A model generated the notes under the pieces. It was not told the DNA's origin and made no database searches. It saw only the letters and a program-made list of their open reading frames with translations. From an uncultured Fretibacterium sp. (GTDB lineage: Bacteria > Synergistota > Synergistia > Synergistales > Aminobacteriaceae), in the NCBI RefSeq assembly GCF_963548695.1, contig NZ_CAUUWA010000003.1:1-64000 (forward strand): a stretch of DNA of 64,000 bases, written 5' to 3'. The translations under genes were made by a program, and so were the position numbers. Of the stretch, positions 7,752 to 17,442 are shown piece after piece (position 1 is the stretch's first letter; each line of letters begins with the position of its first letter).

Positions 7752-10438
7752 TTTGCTCTTTCCCTCCGAATCAACTTTTCCGCGTCGGCCCAGGACAGCG
7801 GTTGGGAGAAATAGAAGCCCTGCGCCTTTCCACACCCCGCCTCGGCGAGCCAGGACAATTGCTCTTCCGTCTCGACGCCCTCGGCGACCGTATCCAGGTT
7901 CAGCGCGTTCGCCATGTCGATGATGGTGTGCAGCATCCTGGCCTCCTTTTCGGAGTCGAAGACATGGCGGACAAAGGCGATATCCAGCTTGATGCAGTCG
8001 AGCGGCAGGGAATGGATGTACTGTAACGACGAGTAGCCCGTCCCGAAGTCGTCGAGGAAGATCCGGACCCCCATCTCCCGAAGCCTGTCGAGCGTCGCAC
8101 TGACCCCCTTCAGGTTGTCGATAAGGACGCTCTCGGTCACCTCGACCACGAAACAGGAGGGGTCGATGGCCGCCTCATTCAGGGAGTCCTGGATGAGGGC
8201 CGCCGCATCGGGGCTCTGCATCAGGTTGGACGACCCGTTGGCCGAGAAGTAAAAGGTGTTCGAGGATTTGCGTATGGCCTCCATGGCGCGGCGCATCATG
8301 CAGCGGTCGATCTCGCCGACCAGCCCAATGCGCTCGGCGTAGGGGATGAAACGCGAGGGCGGCAGGAATCCCTTTTGAGGGTGCATCCAGCGCACCAGCG
8401 TCTCGAACCCACTGAGCCTCCGATCCTCGATGGAATAGACGGGCTGGAAGTAGGAGAGGAACTCGTCGTTATCAAGAGCCGAGCGGAGCTCGGCCCTCAT
8501 GTTGAGAATGGAGCCGGAGAAGGGGACCTCCTCCTGTTCGTCGCGCCCCTCGAAGAAGATCACAGCCCCCAGCCCGACCTTCTTCGCGTTCTTCAGCGCG
8601 CTCATCGCCTTTTCGATGATGACCGAGGGGGAGTTCCAGGCGGAGATATCCAAAAGGGCCCCGATGCTCGCGCTGGGATGGACCACATCCTCCCCCACCT
8701 CGCAGGGAAGGTTGACCGCATCCCGCGCCCCCTCCAGCAGGGCAAGCAAGGGCGCCCTGTCCTGGACATCGCCCTGCATCTCGATCAGGAGGGCGAACTC
8801 GTCGCCGCCCGTCCGATAGATCGCGCCCCTGCCGTCCAAGGCAGCCTTGAGCCGCTCGGAGACCATCACCAAGATCCTGTCCCCGTTGACGTCCCCCACC
8901 TCGGCGTTGATGGTCTTGAAATGGTCCATGTTGATGAGCGCCAAGGCCGTCCGGCGGGCGGCGCCCGAACCGGACTCCGTCTTCTTCAGGACAGTACCTA
9001 TGGCCTCGACCAGCGACGTCCGGTTGGGGAGCCCCGTAAGGTCGTCGTAATAGAGCTTCCAGGCGAGCCGCGTCTCAAGGCGCTTGCGGTCCGTCAAGTC
9101 CCGCGCCAGGAAGAGGATCACCTTGCGCTTCCCGAAGGTGATGGAGCGCTGATGAATCTCGACGGGGATCTCCACGCCGCCCAGGGAGCAAAGGAAGGCC
9201 TCGTAGACATCCTGCTCCTTCTCCAAGCGGGCGGAACCCTCTCCCTCGTCACTCCGGATCAGGGCCTCTATCGGCATCCCCCTGCCGTTTTTGGGCGCCC
9301 CCCCCAGGCCAAGGACCCGTCGGGCCTGGAGGTTCGCCAGGATGACCTCTCCCTCCGGGGTGCAGAGGATCATGGCGTCCGGGATGTTCATCACAATGCG
9401 CTCCAGCGTCCCGAAGACGACGTTGAAGGACCGGGAAAGGTCCGAGATCTCGTCGTCCCAGGTCACGGGGACGCGAAGGGACAGGCTGAGCTCCTCGGTG
9501 ATCGTGTCCGCAACCTCCCGCAGCTTCTCGAGGCGATTGAGGACCAAGCGGGACAAAAGCTCCATCACGACCACCACCAGGACGATGCCGTTGAGGAAGA
9601 TCCAGAGGTAGGAATTGTAAACCGCTTTTTTACCCTCGTTGTAGATGTTACGGGAGGTGCGGATCATCAGGGCATACGGGGTATCCACACCAATGACCGC
9701 GCCGCGCGACTGCCACACCAGGGCCTGCCCCTCCGCCGACTCCTCGACGGCAACGCTTTTGCTCCAGCGGTCCGGGTACCGCTGGGAAGGGACGGGGAGA
9801 AATTCGCAGGGGTTCCCGAGCGTCTCCGAGATCTGCTTCAGCCGCTTCGCAAAGTCCACCCCGACGATGATCACGCCCCTTGCGGGGCCGCTCCAGTTCG
9901 TCATCAGGATAGGGTTGCTCCCAAAAAGATAGATGCTACCATCCAGTTCCATAAAATGGGGAGAGAGCGACTGCCCTTCGGAGTCGGAATCGGGCGCCCC
10001 CGGTTCCATCGCCAAAAACTGCGACCCAACCGTCTTGAGCCGCTTCAGTACCTCATTGCTCAGGGGGATCTCTCCGCCGAGCTCGTTGATCATGTACCCC
10101 ACCACGGCGTTCATGTCCCTGTCGAGCACCGCCAGGAAATCGATGTCCAAGGCCCGAAGGCTCGTCCCGGTCAACAGCTCCTCGAAGCGCAGGGTATCCC
10201 GCGTCTCCATGAAGGAGTACATGGCGTCCCACGCGCCCCAGTCGGCGACGTAGTCGGTCAGGCGGTTGACCTCGTCGTCGATGTACTTCTGCAGGAGAAA
10301 CATGTTCTGCTCGAAAAAACGACGCTCCATACCCTCGAACGCCTTGACAGTATTGTGGGTTGTGGTCACACTCATTATCAGGGAGAGCCCCAGGAGAATC
10401 CCCACGATGGCACGGAAGACTTTTTTCTGCAGTTTCAT
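7748..10438 (-). CDS. Membrane cyclic-di-GMP protein: CHASE4-like sensor, PAS, GGDEF and EAL
   Basis: 896 aa. A membrane segment (about residues 8-30) and a second (about 278-295) enclose a 250-residue periplasmic region that resembles CHASE4 (WGAWDAMYSFMETRD). A HAMP/PAS-like region follows (NIPDAMILCTPEGEVILANL). The GGDEF motif is intact (YRTGGDEFALL, about 542-552), so diguanylate cyclase activity is possible. The EAL signature is ETL (about 678-680), with EVTES, LDDFGTGYSSL, AEGVET and QGFYFSQPL conserved, so phosphodiesterase activity is also plausible. The start at 10438 has AGGAAA upstream. It is coupled to the UshA-like gene. Confidence 0.92.
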   Translation of the reverse strand: MKLQKKVFRAIVGILLGLSLIMSVTTTHNTVKAFEGMERRFFEQNMFLLQKYIDDEVNRLTDYVADWGAWDAMYSFMETRDTLRFEELLTGTSLRALDIDFLAVLDRDMNAVVGYMINELGGEIPLSNEVLKRLKTVGSQFLAMEPGAPDSDSEGQSLSPHFMELDGSIYLFGSNPILMTNWSGPARGVIIVGVDFAKRLKQISETLGNPCEFLPVPSQRYPDRWSKSVAVEESAEGQALVWQSRGAVIGVDTPYALMIRTSRNIYNEGKKAVYNSYLWIFLNGIVLVVVVMELLSRLVLNRLEKLREVADTITEELSLSLRVPVTWDDEISDLSRSFNVVFGTLERIVMNIPDAMILCTPEGEVILANLQARRVLGLGGAPKNGRGMPIEALIRSDEGEGSARLEKEQDVYEAFLCSLGGVEIPVEIHQRSITFGKRKVILFLARDLTDRKRLETRLAWKLYYDDLTGLPNRTSLVEAIGTVLKKTESGSGAARRTALALINMDHFKTINAEVGDVNGDRILVMVSERLKAALDGRGAIYRTGGDEFALLIEMQGDVQDRAPLLALLEGARDAVNLPCEVGEDVVHPSASIGALLDISAWNSPSVIIEKAMSALKNAKKVGLGAVIFFEGRDEQEEVPFSGSILNMRAELRSALDNDEFLSYFQPVYSIEDRRLSGFETLVRWMHPQKGFLPPSRFIPYAERIGLVGEIDRCMMRRAMEAIRKSSNTFYFSANGSSNLMQSPDAAALIQDSLNEAAIDPSCFVVEVTESVLIDNLKGVSATLDRLREMGVRIFLDDFGTGYSSLQYIHSLPLDCIKLDIAFVRHVFDSEKEARMLHTIIDMANALNLDTVAEGVETEEQLSWLAEAGCGKAQGFYFSQPLSWADAEKLIRRERAK

Positions 10439-10550
10439 GATGCGTTTCCTCGTTCCATGCCGTCCTCCCGATGACATTAAGCGCACTTACCCGTTCCCGG
10501 CCGGGGAAAGCCGCGGGGCGAACGGGACCTATCCAAAATGACCAAACCCC

Positions 10551-10568
10551 TTGGGCCGAACGGCCCAA
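10551..10568. promoter_or_regulatory. 8-bp inverted repeat upstream of the GGDEF/EAL gene
   Basis: TTGGGCCG-AA-CGGCCCAA, located 113 nt before the GGDEF/EAL start and 165 nt after the LysR stop. It has no T-tract, so an operator or RNA hairpin is more likely than a terminator. Nothing else is seen in this gap. Confidence 0.35.
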
Positions 10569-10732
10569 AGTTTATCCCAGTATAACATCAAATGAGGAGA
10601 AATACGCAAATTATATATCCCCCGGACACAGTATACCGAAAGCCTGCCTTTAGAGCCAGAATCAAGCCCTGGCGGCGGCTTTCATACAACTGGGCTCCCC
10701 TCACACCGAGCAGAAGAAAGCATATCCGATAC

Positions 10733-11659
10733 TCATCCAATTTCCACAGCAACATCGGTGCCATCCGGCTCCATCAATCGCAGGAACGCCCAAGCTGTAT
10801 AACCAATCTCCTTGTTGGGAGGATAAAGGAGCCAAACGTGGCGCTTAAGTTCCTCCAGACCTCTAAGGGCCAAGACCTTAATTCCAGCCGGACGGCACCG
10901 ATTGCTCAGGGCTATATCCCCGACGATGGACACCCCCATGCCGTTGGCCACCATCAATTTGATCATATCGGTACTGCCTGCTTCAATGATATCTCTCGGG
11001 GCAACTCTGTTCAGAAGGAAGTATTGTTCTACATAAGAGCGCAGAGAGGGGGCCTGTGCGTGCATCAAGAACACCTCATCGGAAAGATCTTGGGGTGAGA
11101 CCAAAGAACGGCGTGCCCATAAATGCCAGGTGGGGAGGATCAAGGAAAAACCGCTCAATCCCCCCATCAAGGTTCTGGCAGGAAAACCCGTATCACGAGT
11201 TCCCTCAAAAATTTCATCGACAGCGATAAAGTCAAACTCGTTGGCCAGCAACTCCTGCTTCAACGCTATTTCACTTCCTATTCTTACCTTTATGCGTATC
11301 CCCGGAAAAACACGACTAAATTTCTCCAAATGTCTCGAGAGGACCATACCTGCATTTTCAGTCGTTCCAACAACCAGTTTGCCGTCTCCATATTGTAAAT
11401 TTTTCAAGGCACGCAGGCGCTTGGGAATTTCCTCCATCGACGAGACGATACCCCCTGTCCACTCGTACAATGCTTTACCCTCGGGGGTAAATTGAATGCT
11501 CCGGCCCTTTCGGACAAACAGTTTCACCCGATAAAGCTCTTCCAGAACCGACATCTGCTGACTGACGGCAGACTGCGTCAGATGGAGGAGTTCCGCAGCC
11601 TTGTTAACGGACATGTTGTCATAGACGGCACGAAATGTTTTCAACCTTTCGTAAAGCAT
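10733..11659 (-). CDS. LysR-family transcription regulator
   Basis: 308 aa. An N-terminal winged helix (FRAVYDNMSVNKAAELLHLTQ, SAVSQQMSVLEE, about residues 8-45) is followed by a periplasmic-binding-like effector domain with KLVVGTTENAGMVL and FPGIRIKVRIGS. It is transcribed away from the peptidase/transporter operon starting at 11880, the usual layout for a LysR protein controlling its neighbour. The effector is probably an amino acid or dipeptide (inference from the operon). GC content looks lower than in the flanking genes. Confidence 0.93.
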   Translation of the reverse strand: MLYERLKTFRAVYDNMSVNKAAELLHLTQSAVSQQMSVLEELYRVKLFVRKGRSIQFTPEGKALYEWTGGIVSSMEEIPKRLRALKNLQYGDGKLVVGTTENAGMVLSRHLEKFSRVFPGIRIKVRIGSEIALKQELLANEFDFIAVDEIFEGTRDTGFPARTLMGGLSGFSLILPTWHLWARRSLVSPQDLSDEVFLMHAQAPSLRSYVEQYFLLNRVAPRDIIEAGSTDMIKLMVANGMGVSIVGDIALSNRCRPAGIKVLALRGLEELKRHVWLLYPPNKEIGYTAWAFLRLMEPDGTDVAVEIG

Positions 11660-11755
11660 CGCATCCTCCCCTTAACGAATGCCAAATAAAGATAGCGGGA
11701 TGACAGGCTCTCAAATACATAAGTTATTTTTCAAAAAACGACCAAAATATTTTAT

Positions 11756-11784
11756 TTGCATTAATATATCTTTTCCCTTATTAT
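11756..11784 (+). promoter_or_regulatory. Promoter of the peptidase-NSS transporter operon
   Basis: TTGCAT (11756-11761), a 17-nt spacer and TATTAT (11779-11784), about 95 nt before the first start codon. The AT-rich sequence 11720-11755 just upstream is the natural place for LysR binding, though I could not define a clear T-N11-A pair. Confidence 0.6.
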
Positions 11785-11879
11785 AGGCCCACAGGTAAAA
11801 GTGTAATTTTGCCATAAATTCCAATTCTTAATTATCGCCCTGTATAAAGCAATTCGCCTTTCACTAGGGGGGATTGGCG

Positions 11880-13070
11880 ATGGTAAATCCAGAACATTAC
11901 AATACACTGTTCTCCTTGGCTCAGGATCTGATTCGAATTCCCAGCCCTCCGGGGCAAGAACGCGATGTGGCCGAATACCTCCAGCGAACCATGGGCGAGA
12001 TGGGATTCACGGAAGTACAAAGCGATAAGTATGGAAACGTCATAGGAAGGATCTCTTTTTCAAATGACGGGCCGGTCCTTCTTTTCGAGGGACATATGGA
12101 CCACGTTCGTGTGCCGCACCCGGAATATTGGATTCACTATCCCTATGGGGGAGAGATGTTCAGAGGGTGCCTTTGGGGAAGGGGAACTACCGACAATAAA
12201 GGAGCCCTCGCTGCAATGATCAGCGCGGCCTCGTTCCTCTCGCGATCCAGAACTCACGGCCTGAGAGGGAGTCTTTATGTGGGAGCCTCCGTCCTGCAGG
12301 AGCCCCTGGAAAGCGTCGCTGCCTCAGGTATTGCCGAGTTATGCCATCCCGATTTTGTCGTCGTGGGGGAGGCATCGGGCAATGCCGTCATGCGAGGGCA
12401 GCGGGGCAGGGCGGAAATCGTTTTGGAGACGAAAGGACAGTCCGTCCACTGCGCTTTTCCCCATGAAGGCATCAATGCGATACGCAAAATGCTGCGTGTC
12501 GCCTCCTTAATCGAGAAGGAGCTCTTCCTCCCGGAGGAGCCGGTCTTGGGCAAGGGCAGCATGGAGCTGACCTCCATCGAGTCCTCACCGCAACAAGATT
12601 TCAACATCGTCCCCAATTTCTGTACCGCTTATTTCGATAGGCGTTTACTGCTCAGTGAAACGCGGGACGGAGTGCTGGCCGACATCCAGGAGATCCTCGA
12701 AGAAGAGGCTCTACGGGACGATGCTTTTCGAGCAAGTGTTCGTTACAGCACGAAGGAACAATTATGTTATACGGGAAAATTGCTGCGCTCCGAGGTATTT
12801 TACCCTGCATGGCTCTTGGAGGAAAATCATCCCTTCGTTCGAAGGGTATGTGACGGACTGCACTCCATGGGGCTGCCCTGCACGCTGGATATTTATCCCT
12901 ATTCTACCAACGCCAGTTATTATGCTGGAGTTGCGGGTATCCCGACCGTAGGTTTCGGTCCCGCACAAATGTCCATATTGCATTTGGACGACGAGTATAT
13001 TGAGCTCGATGACCTCGTTCGTATCTGTAACGGCTATGTGGGGATCGCACATTCCGTGCTTGCCACCTGA
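11880..13070 (+). CDS. M20-family peptidase/deacylase, YgeY-like
   Basis: 396 aa from ATG 11880, with AGGGGGGA 6 nt upstream; the TTG at 11874 is an unlikely start. It is a cytosolic zinc hydrolase of the M20 type. Metal/catalytic motifs are LFEGHMDHVRV, GRGTTDNKGALAAM, VVGEASG and the late His in MSILHLDDEYIELDD. The usual catalytic Glu-Glu pair reads QEP (LQEPLES), so the metal-binding second Glu is Pro here. It leads an operon with an NSS importer and an M24 peptidase, suggesting hydrolysis of an imported dipeptide or acyl amino acid. Confidence 0.85.
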   Translation: MVNPEHYNTLFSLAQDLIRIPSPPGQERDVAEYLQRTMGEMGFTEVQSDKYGNVIGRISFSNDGPVLLFEGHMDHVRVPHPEYWIHYPYGGEMFRGCLWGRGTTDNKGALAAMISAASFLSRSRTHGLRGSLYVGASVLQEPLESVAASGIAELCHPDFVVVGEASGNAVMRGQRGRAEIVLETKGQSVHCAFPHEGINAIRKMLRVASLIEKELFLPEEPVLGKGSMELTSIESSPQQDFNIVPNFCTAYFDRRLLLSETRDGVLADIQEILEEEALRDDAFRASVRYSTKEQLCYTGKLLRSEVFYPAWLLEENHPFVRRVCDGLHSMGLPCTLDIYPYSTNASYYAGVAGIPTVGFGPAQMSILHLDDEYIELDDLVRICNGYVGIAHSVLAT

Positions 13071-13203
13071 TGTTCGTTATCTGTCAGAAACAAACGAAGT
13101 GCGGCATTCTCGCTGTCAGAGCAGGGCATTTATCAAAATCATCCCCATTATCACGGCATGATTGGAACAATAGGTTTATCACATGCTTTAAGGAGGGTTT
13201 TTT

Positions 13204-14703
13204 ATGAGAGAAAAGAAATTGGGCTACTCTTCTCAAATGGCTTTGGTGGTCTCCCTGATTGCAGGTTCCGTCGGCACAGGAAATATCTGGCGATTTCCAC
13301 GAGTCGTCGCGATGAATGGCGGAGGAGCCTTTATTCTCGCATGGTTGGTCATGCTCTTTCTGGTATGCGTACCCATTATGATCGGAGAACATGTTATCGG
13401 CAGGGCCGCCCGGCATGGAACGCCCGGGGCATTCAGAGACTTCATAGGCAAACGCTACACATGGCTTGGAACCGTCGTCGCCGTAACTATGGCTGGCGTA
13501 GCCGCTTATTATTCTTCCGTAATTGCCTGGGTGTTCTATTATTTAGGATTGTCGTTGACCAAAGGATATTATGGGGTCGATAAACTATCGTTGTTCCACT
13601 CCGTTTCCAACGGCAACATCGTCACGGTAATCCTGTTCGTTATTGTTCTGCTCATCTCAGCTTGGATTGCCTATAAAGGGGTATCCGGAATTGAAAAGGC
13701 CAATAAGCTATTTATACCGGTTCTGTTTGGCTGTCTTGTTGCATCCGCAATTCACAGCGCTTTCTTGCCCGGGGCGGTCAAAGGGATGAATTATTTGTTT
13801 TCATTCGAAGCGCGGGAGCTGCTCAATTACAAAATCTGGCTTGAAGCATTGACTCAAGCCGTCTGGTCTGCCGGTCCAGGCTGGGGGTTATGCATCACTC
13901 TTGCCGTATTTTCAAAGGCCAACTCAGATGTAGCTTTAACCTCGACGATACAAGGCCTGGGGGATGCCTCCGCATCCGTTATCGCCGGATTGGCCGTAAT
14001 CCCGGCAGTTTTCGCTCTGAGTCCCAGTACAACGGAAGCACTGAAAATTTGTGGTGCGGGGAACAACGGGTTGACATTCATCTCCATGACATCTCTTTTC
14101 GAGCAGATGCCGGGAGGTTATATCGTCTCCATTCTATTCTTCATCAGCCTTCTTTTTGCAGCTTTGTCCTCCAATGTCTGTCATTTCATGATCGTATCGC
14201 TTCCATTCGTAGATTCCGGGATCAGTAAAAAACGGGCTGTGACCCTTCTATTCTTCATTCTGCTTATTCTAGGGCTTCCGTCAGCTTGGAACTCCAATTT
14301 TTTAACCAACCAAGATTGGGTCTACGGTCAAATGATGCTGATTGGGGCTCTTTTTTCATGCTTCGCCCTGGCCAAATTTGGAGTACGGAAGATTCGCACG
14401 CTCTTTTTAAACACGCCCTATACGGGAATGCACGTAAGCATCATCTGGGAACTTTCCGTCAAATTTATCGCTCCACTTATCGTGCTCATCATGTTCTCCT
14501 GGTGGAGCGTCCAATCCATAGGCTGGGTCAAGGACTGGTGGAATCCCTTGGCCGTAGATAGTTTAGGGACATTCATCGCCCAGGGCTTCTGTATTTTGAT
14601 CGTCTGCAAGCTGCTCAACAACAAGGTCGCCGATTCCGTAAAAGAAAAATATTTTAATGGAGAAACTTTCCCCGAGATACCCGACAACGAATTCAGCGCA
14701 TGA
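13204..14703 (+). CDS. Sodium-dependent NSS/SNF-family amino acid transporter
   Basis: 499 aa with about 11-12 membrane spans. The unwound TM1 of the family is clear (GSVGTGNIWRFPRVVAMNGG), supplying sodium and substrate ligands. TM2/TM3 follow as FILAWLVMLFLVCVPIMIGE. AAGGAGGG precedes the ATG. The following 36-aa gene is the small subunit of the MetP/MetS type, so this is likely the large subunit of a methionine/alanine-type importer. Substrate not determinable from sequence. Confidence 0.93.
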   Translation: MREKKLGYSSQMALVVSLIAGSVGTGNIWRFPRVVAMNGGGAFILAWLVMLFLVCVPIMIGEHVIGRAARHGTPGAFRDFIGKRYTWLGTVVAVTMAGVAAYYSSVIAWVFYYLGLSLTKGYYGVDKLSLFHSVSNGNIVTVILFVIVLLISAWIAYKGVSGIEKANKLFIPVLFGCLVASAIHSAFLPGAVKGMNYLFSFEARELLNYKIWLEALTQAVWSAGPGWGLCITLAVFSKANSDVALTSTIQGLGDASASVIAGLAVIPAVFALSPSTTEALKICGAGNNGLTFISMTSLFEQMPGGYIVSILFFISLLFAALSSNVCHFMIVSLPFVDSGISKKRAVTLLFFILLILGLPSAWNSNFLTNQDWVYGQMMLIGALFSCFALAKFGVRKIRTLFLNTPYTGMHVSIIWELSVKFIAPLIVLIMFSWWSVQSIGWVKDWWNPLAVDSLGTFIAQGFCILIVCKLLNNKVADSVKEKYFNGETFPEIPDNEFSA

Positions 14704-14746
14704 TCCCGGCGCGGCTCAGTTTTGTACGGAAAGGAGAACGATCGTG

Positions 14747-14857
14747 ATGACTCACGAAGCTATCGTCATGATGTCGCTGTGTTTTTTGCTCGTTTTTGGT
14801 GGTTTCATTGCCCTGTCCATTCGTCTGCATCGAGTATCCAAAAACAGTGAAAATTAA
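14747..14857 (+). CDS. MetS-like small subunit of the NSS transporter (36 aa)
   Basis: A single-span peptide: MTHEAIVMMSLCFLLVFGG then FIALSIRLHRVSKNSEN. AAGGAG lies 9-14 nt upstream; a GTG directly before the ATG could also start it. It begins 43 nt after the NSS gene. In Corynebacterium, MetS is a similarly tiny membrane protein needed with MetP, and related subunits are common beside NSS transporters. Easily missed because of its size. Confidence 0.85.
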   Translation: MTHEAIVMMSLCFLLVFGGFIALSIRLHRVSKNSEN

Positions 14858-14892
14858 TGACTTCAGGCTAACTTGAAAGGGGATACAACTCA

Positions 14893-16056
14893 ATGGAGCT
14901 GCTGGATTTTTCCAAGGATGAAATTCAAAAACGGATTGATTTATGTCGCGAGCGAATGAAGGAGTCCGGTTTCTCCGGGATGCTTCTCTCTGCCGAGAGC
15001 AACTTGAATTATTACGCCGATTACAAAACTCACGCTCCTTGGACCACCTTTACGCGGCCCAGCTTTCTCTTTATGCCGGAAAACGGAAGTCCTTTGCTTT
15101 ACGTTCAAACTTTCGTTGAACCCGAAGCCCGGACAGCTGCGAAATGCTGCCAAGTAAAAGGTTTCCAGAGCCTGCTTGGTCCTACGGCAAAGGATCTGCA
15201 CTCCATTATGGAAGAGCTCGGGATGGAGAACGGAAATATCGGAATAGAATCGGGCTTCGAACAAAGGATAGGATTCCAGCTGAACCTCTACGAAAGCCTC
15301 AAAGATCTTTTGCCAAACGTGAATTTTTTGGACGCCTCCGCTTTGATCTGGAACCAGCGAATGATCAAATCAGAGGCTGAGATAGAATGCCACCGCAGAG
15401 CCTGTCAGGCGACCAGTTATACGCACGATCATCTTTTTTCCATGGTGCATGGAGGCATGACGGAAATTGAAATCTCGCGTTTAGCCCAAAAGCTGATGCT
15501 CGATGGAGGCGCCCACTATCCCGGATTCGTTATCATCACTTCCGGAACAGGCAACTATGGCCGAATCAGTAAAACCGCCTCAAATCGGACACTGGAGGAG
15601 GGGGACTTTTTATGGCTGGACCTCGGAGCCCGCTATAACAATTATTGGTCCGACTTTTGCAGGGCAGGTGTCGTAGGGAAGAGAGAGCCTCATCTCGCTG
15701 ACCTCCAAAAAAAGATTCACGAGATAACTTTATCGGCGGCCGAGACCATTAAACCGGATGTTCCGGTCGCCGACGTCGCCAGAGCCTGCAAAAACGCCCT
15801 TGAAAAAGCAGGATTCCAGGCATCCTTCGAATGCGGCAGGATGGGACATGGCATGGGTTTAATGAGTACGGAGCCCCCTTCCATCACTATTTTCGATCAG
15901 ACGATTCTAAAAGAAGGAATGATTATCAACCTGGAACCGGGTGTAGTCAATGACTCCGGGGTATTTGACGTGGAGGAGAATTTCGTAGTCACAAAGACCG
16001 GCTGCGAATGCTTGTCCGGAGGAACACGTGCGTTGCATTGGATTCCGTTGAAATGA
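14893..16056 (+). CDS. M24-family Xaa-Pro dipeptidase-like enzyme
   Basis: 387 aa with a creatinase/prolidase N-domain and a pita-bread catalytic domain. The five metal ligands are all present: two Asp in LDLGARYNNYWSDFCRAG, His in GHGMGLMS, Glu in INLEPGVV and Glu in DVEENFVVT. It is the last gene of the M20-NSS-MetS-M24 operon. With the M20 enzyme it probably frees amino acids from imported peptides. The gene has the same lower GC as its operon mates. Confidence 0.92.
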   Translation: MELLDFSKDEIQKRIDLCRERMKESGFSGMLLSAESNLNYYADYKTHAPWTTFTRPSFLFMPENGSPLLYVQTFVEPEARTAAKCCQVKGFQSLLGPTAKDLHSIMEELGMENGNIGIESGFEQRIGFQLNLYESLKDLLPNVNFLDASALIWNQRMIKSEAEIECHRRACQATSYTHDHLFSMVHGGMTEIEISRLAQKLMLDGGAHYPGFVIITSGTGNYGRISKTASNRTLEEGDFLWLDLGARYNNYWSDFCRAGVVGKREPHLADLQKKIHEITLSAAETIKPDVPVADVARACKNALEKAGFQASFECGRMGHGMGLMSTEPPSITIFDQTILKEGMIINLEPGVVNDSGVFDVEENFVVTKTGCECLSGGTRALHWIPLK

Positions 16057-16073
16057 TGTAGGACCCTTGAGAT

Positions 16074-16112
16074 ACTCAACGACCACCGGCTTCCAGCCGG
16101 TGGTCGTTGAGT
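16074..16112. repeat. Perfect 18-bp stem with 3-nt loop, possible IS200/IS605-type end relic
   Basis: ACTCAACGACCACCGGCT (16074-16091), loop TCC, and its exact complement to 16112. No T-tract follows, so it is a poor intrinsic terminator. Long GC-rich hairpins with an ACCGGCTnnnAGCCGGT core resemble subterminal hairpins of IS200/IS605-family elements, but no transposase is present. It marks the end of the low-GC block. Confidence 0.55.
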
Positions 16113-16315
16113 CGACGCCTCTCGCAGGTTTCCGCCAACACAACAAGAGCCTCCCCAGAGCTTCACCGTGTTTTCACCGGCAGTACCGTAGGATTCCTCA
16201 CATCGAAGTGCTATGATGATGAGGTTGCGGAGACAGGATGTCCCCCTCCTGCGGGAAGACCGGGAGCCCGCCGGAGCGAGTCGATTTTCCCGGAATCTGC
16301 AAGGAGATGGGATCG

Positions 16316-17440
16316 ATGTTCGCCCAAAGGCTCCGGGCCCTGACGAAAAAAGAGGCGCTTCAGATCGTGCGGGACCCCAGCAGCATCGTCATCGCTTTCA
16401 TACTGCCGCTCACCCTGCTCTTCCTCTTCGGCTATGGCCTGTCCCTCGATGCCCGCGAGATCCGCCTTGGGATCGCGCTGGAGGACGGCGGACAACCGGC
16501 GCGGGACCTGGCCCGGCGGTTCGCCGGAAACCCCTACTTCAAGCCCGGCCTCGCCGCCTCGCGCCAGGATCTCCTGCCCGGGCTGGTCACGGGGGAGCTC
16601 AAGAGCGTCCTGATCGTCCCGCAGGGCACCTCCGCCGCCCTTTATTCGGGCCAAAGCCCAGGCCAAAATCCGGGCCGGAAGGCCACTCTCCAGCTGCTCA
16701 CGGACGGGAGCTACCCCAACTCCGGCGCCCTGGCGGAGAACTACACGCTGGCCGCGATCCTTCAGTGGGGAGGGGAGCTGTCCCGCGCGTCGCTGCCCAT
16801 CGCCGTGGAGCCCCATTTCCGCTACAACGACGGGCTGGAGAGCCGGTACTCGCTCATCCCGGGCATCATGGCCGTCATCATGGCCCTGATCGGGACGATG
16901 CTCACGGCCCTGGTCGTGGCGCGCGAGTGGGAGCGCGGGACCATGGAGGCGCTCTTCTCCACGCCCGTCAGCGCACTGGAGCTCCTGCTGGGCAAGCTGA
17001 TCCCGTACTACCTCCTGGCTATTTTCTCCACGTTCTTCAGCCTGGCCCTGGCCGTGTCGCTCTTCGGCGTCCCGTTCCGCGGCTCCCTGCCGGCCCTCTT
17101 CGTCGTGGCGTCGCTCTTCATGATGTCGGCGCTCGGGCACGGCCTGATCATCTCGACGCTCTCCAAAAACCAGTACGTCGCCTCCTTCGCCGCGCTGCTC
17201 TCCGCCTTCCTGCCCGTCGTGCTCCTGTCCGGCTTCATCTTCGAGCTGAACTCCATGCCGTTCCTCCAGAGGGCGATCGCCGCCGTCCTGCCGGCGCGGT
17301 ACCTGGTGACCTGCCTCCAGACGCTCTTCCTGGCGGGCGACGTCTGGCCGCTCCTGATCCCCAACATGGCCAGGCTGGGGCTGCTCGGGCTGTTCTTCCT
17401 GGCCCTGACGCTCCGATACACCAAAAAGGTGCTGGCCTGA
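16316..17440 (+). CDS. ABC-2 type exporter permease, YbhS/YhhJ-like (first)
   Basis: 374 aa. A membrane segment near the N-terminus (IVIAFILPLTLLFLFGYGL), a large extracytoplasmic loop, and a cluster of five spans in the C-terminal half, with the usual LxxAREWERGTMEALFSTPVSALELL motif. Start at 16316 follows AAGGAG; earlier in-frame starts lack support. The four-gene order permease-permease-fusion protein-double ATPase is a YbhFSR/YbhG-like tripartite exporter of drugs or other hydrophobic compounds. The substrate is unknown. Confidence 0.9.
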   Translation: MFAQRLRALTKKEALQIVRDPSSIVIAFILPLTLLFLFGYGLSLDAREIRLGIALEDGGQPARDLARRFAGNPYFKPGLAASRQDLLPGLVTGELKSVLIVPQGTSAALYSGQSPGQNPGRKATLQLLTDGSYPNSGALAENYTLAAILQWGGELSRASLPIAVEPHFRYNDGLESRYSLIPGIMAVIMALIGTMLTALVVAREWERGTMEALFSTPVSALELLLGKLIPYYLLAIFSTFFSLALAVSLFGVPFRGSLPALFVVASLFMMSALGHGLIISTLSKNQYVASFAALLSAFLPVVLLSGFIFELNSMPFLQRAIAAVLPARYLVTCLQTLFLAGDVWPLLIPNMARLGLLGLFFLALTLRYTKKVLA

Positions 17441-17442
17441 CC

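Noticed and set aside
16074..16112. Intrinsic terminator of the M24 gene
   Set aside because: Very strong stem but no T-run; listed instead as a hairpin/possible IS end.
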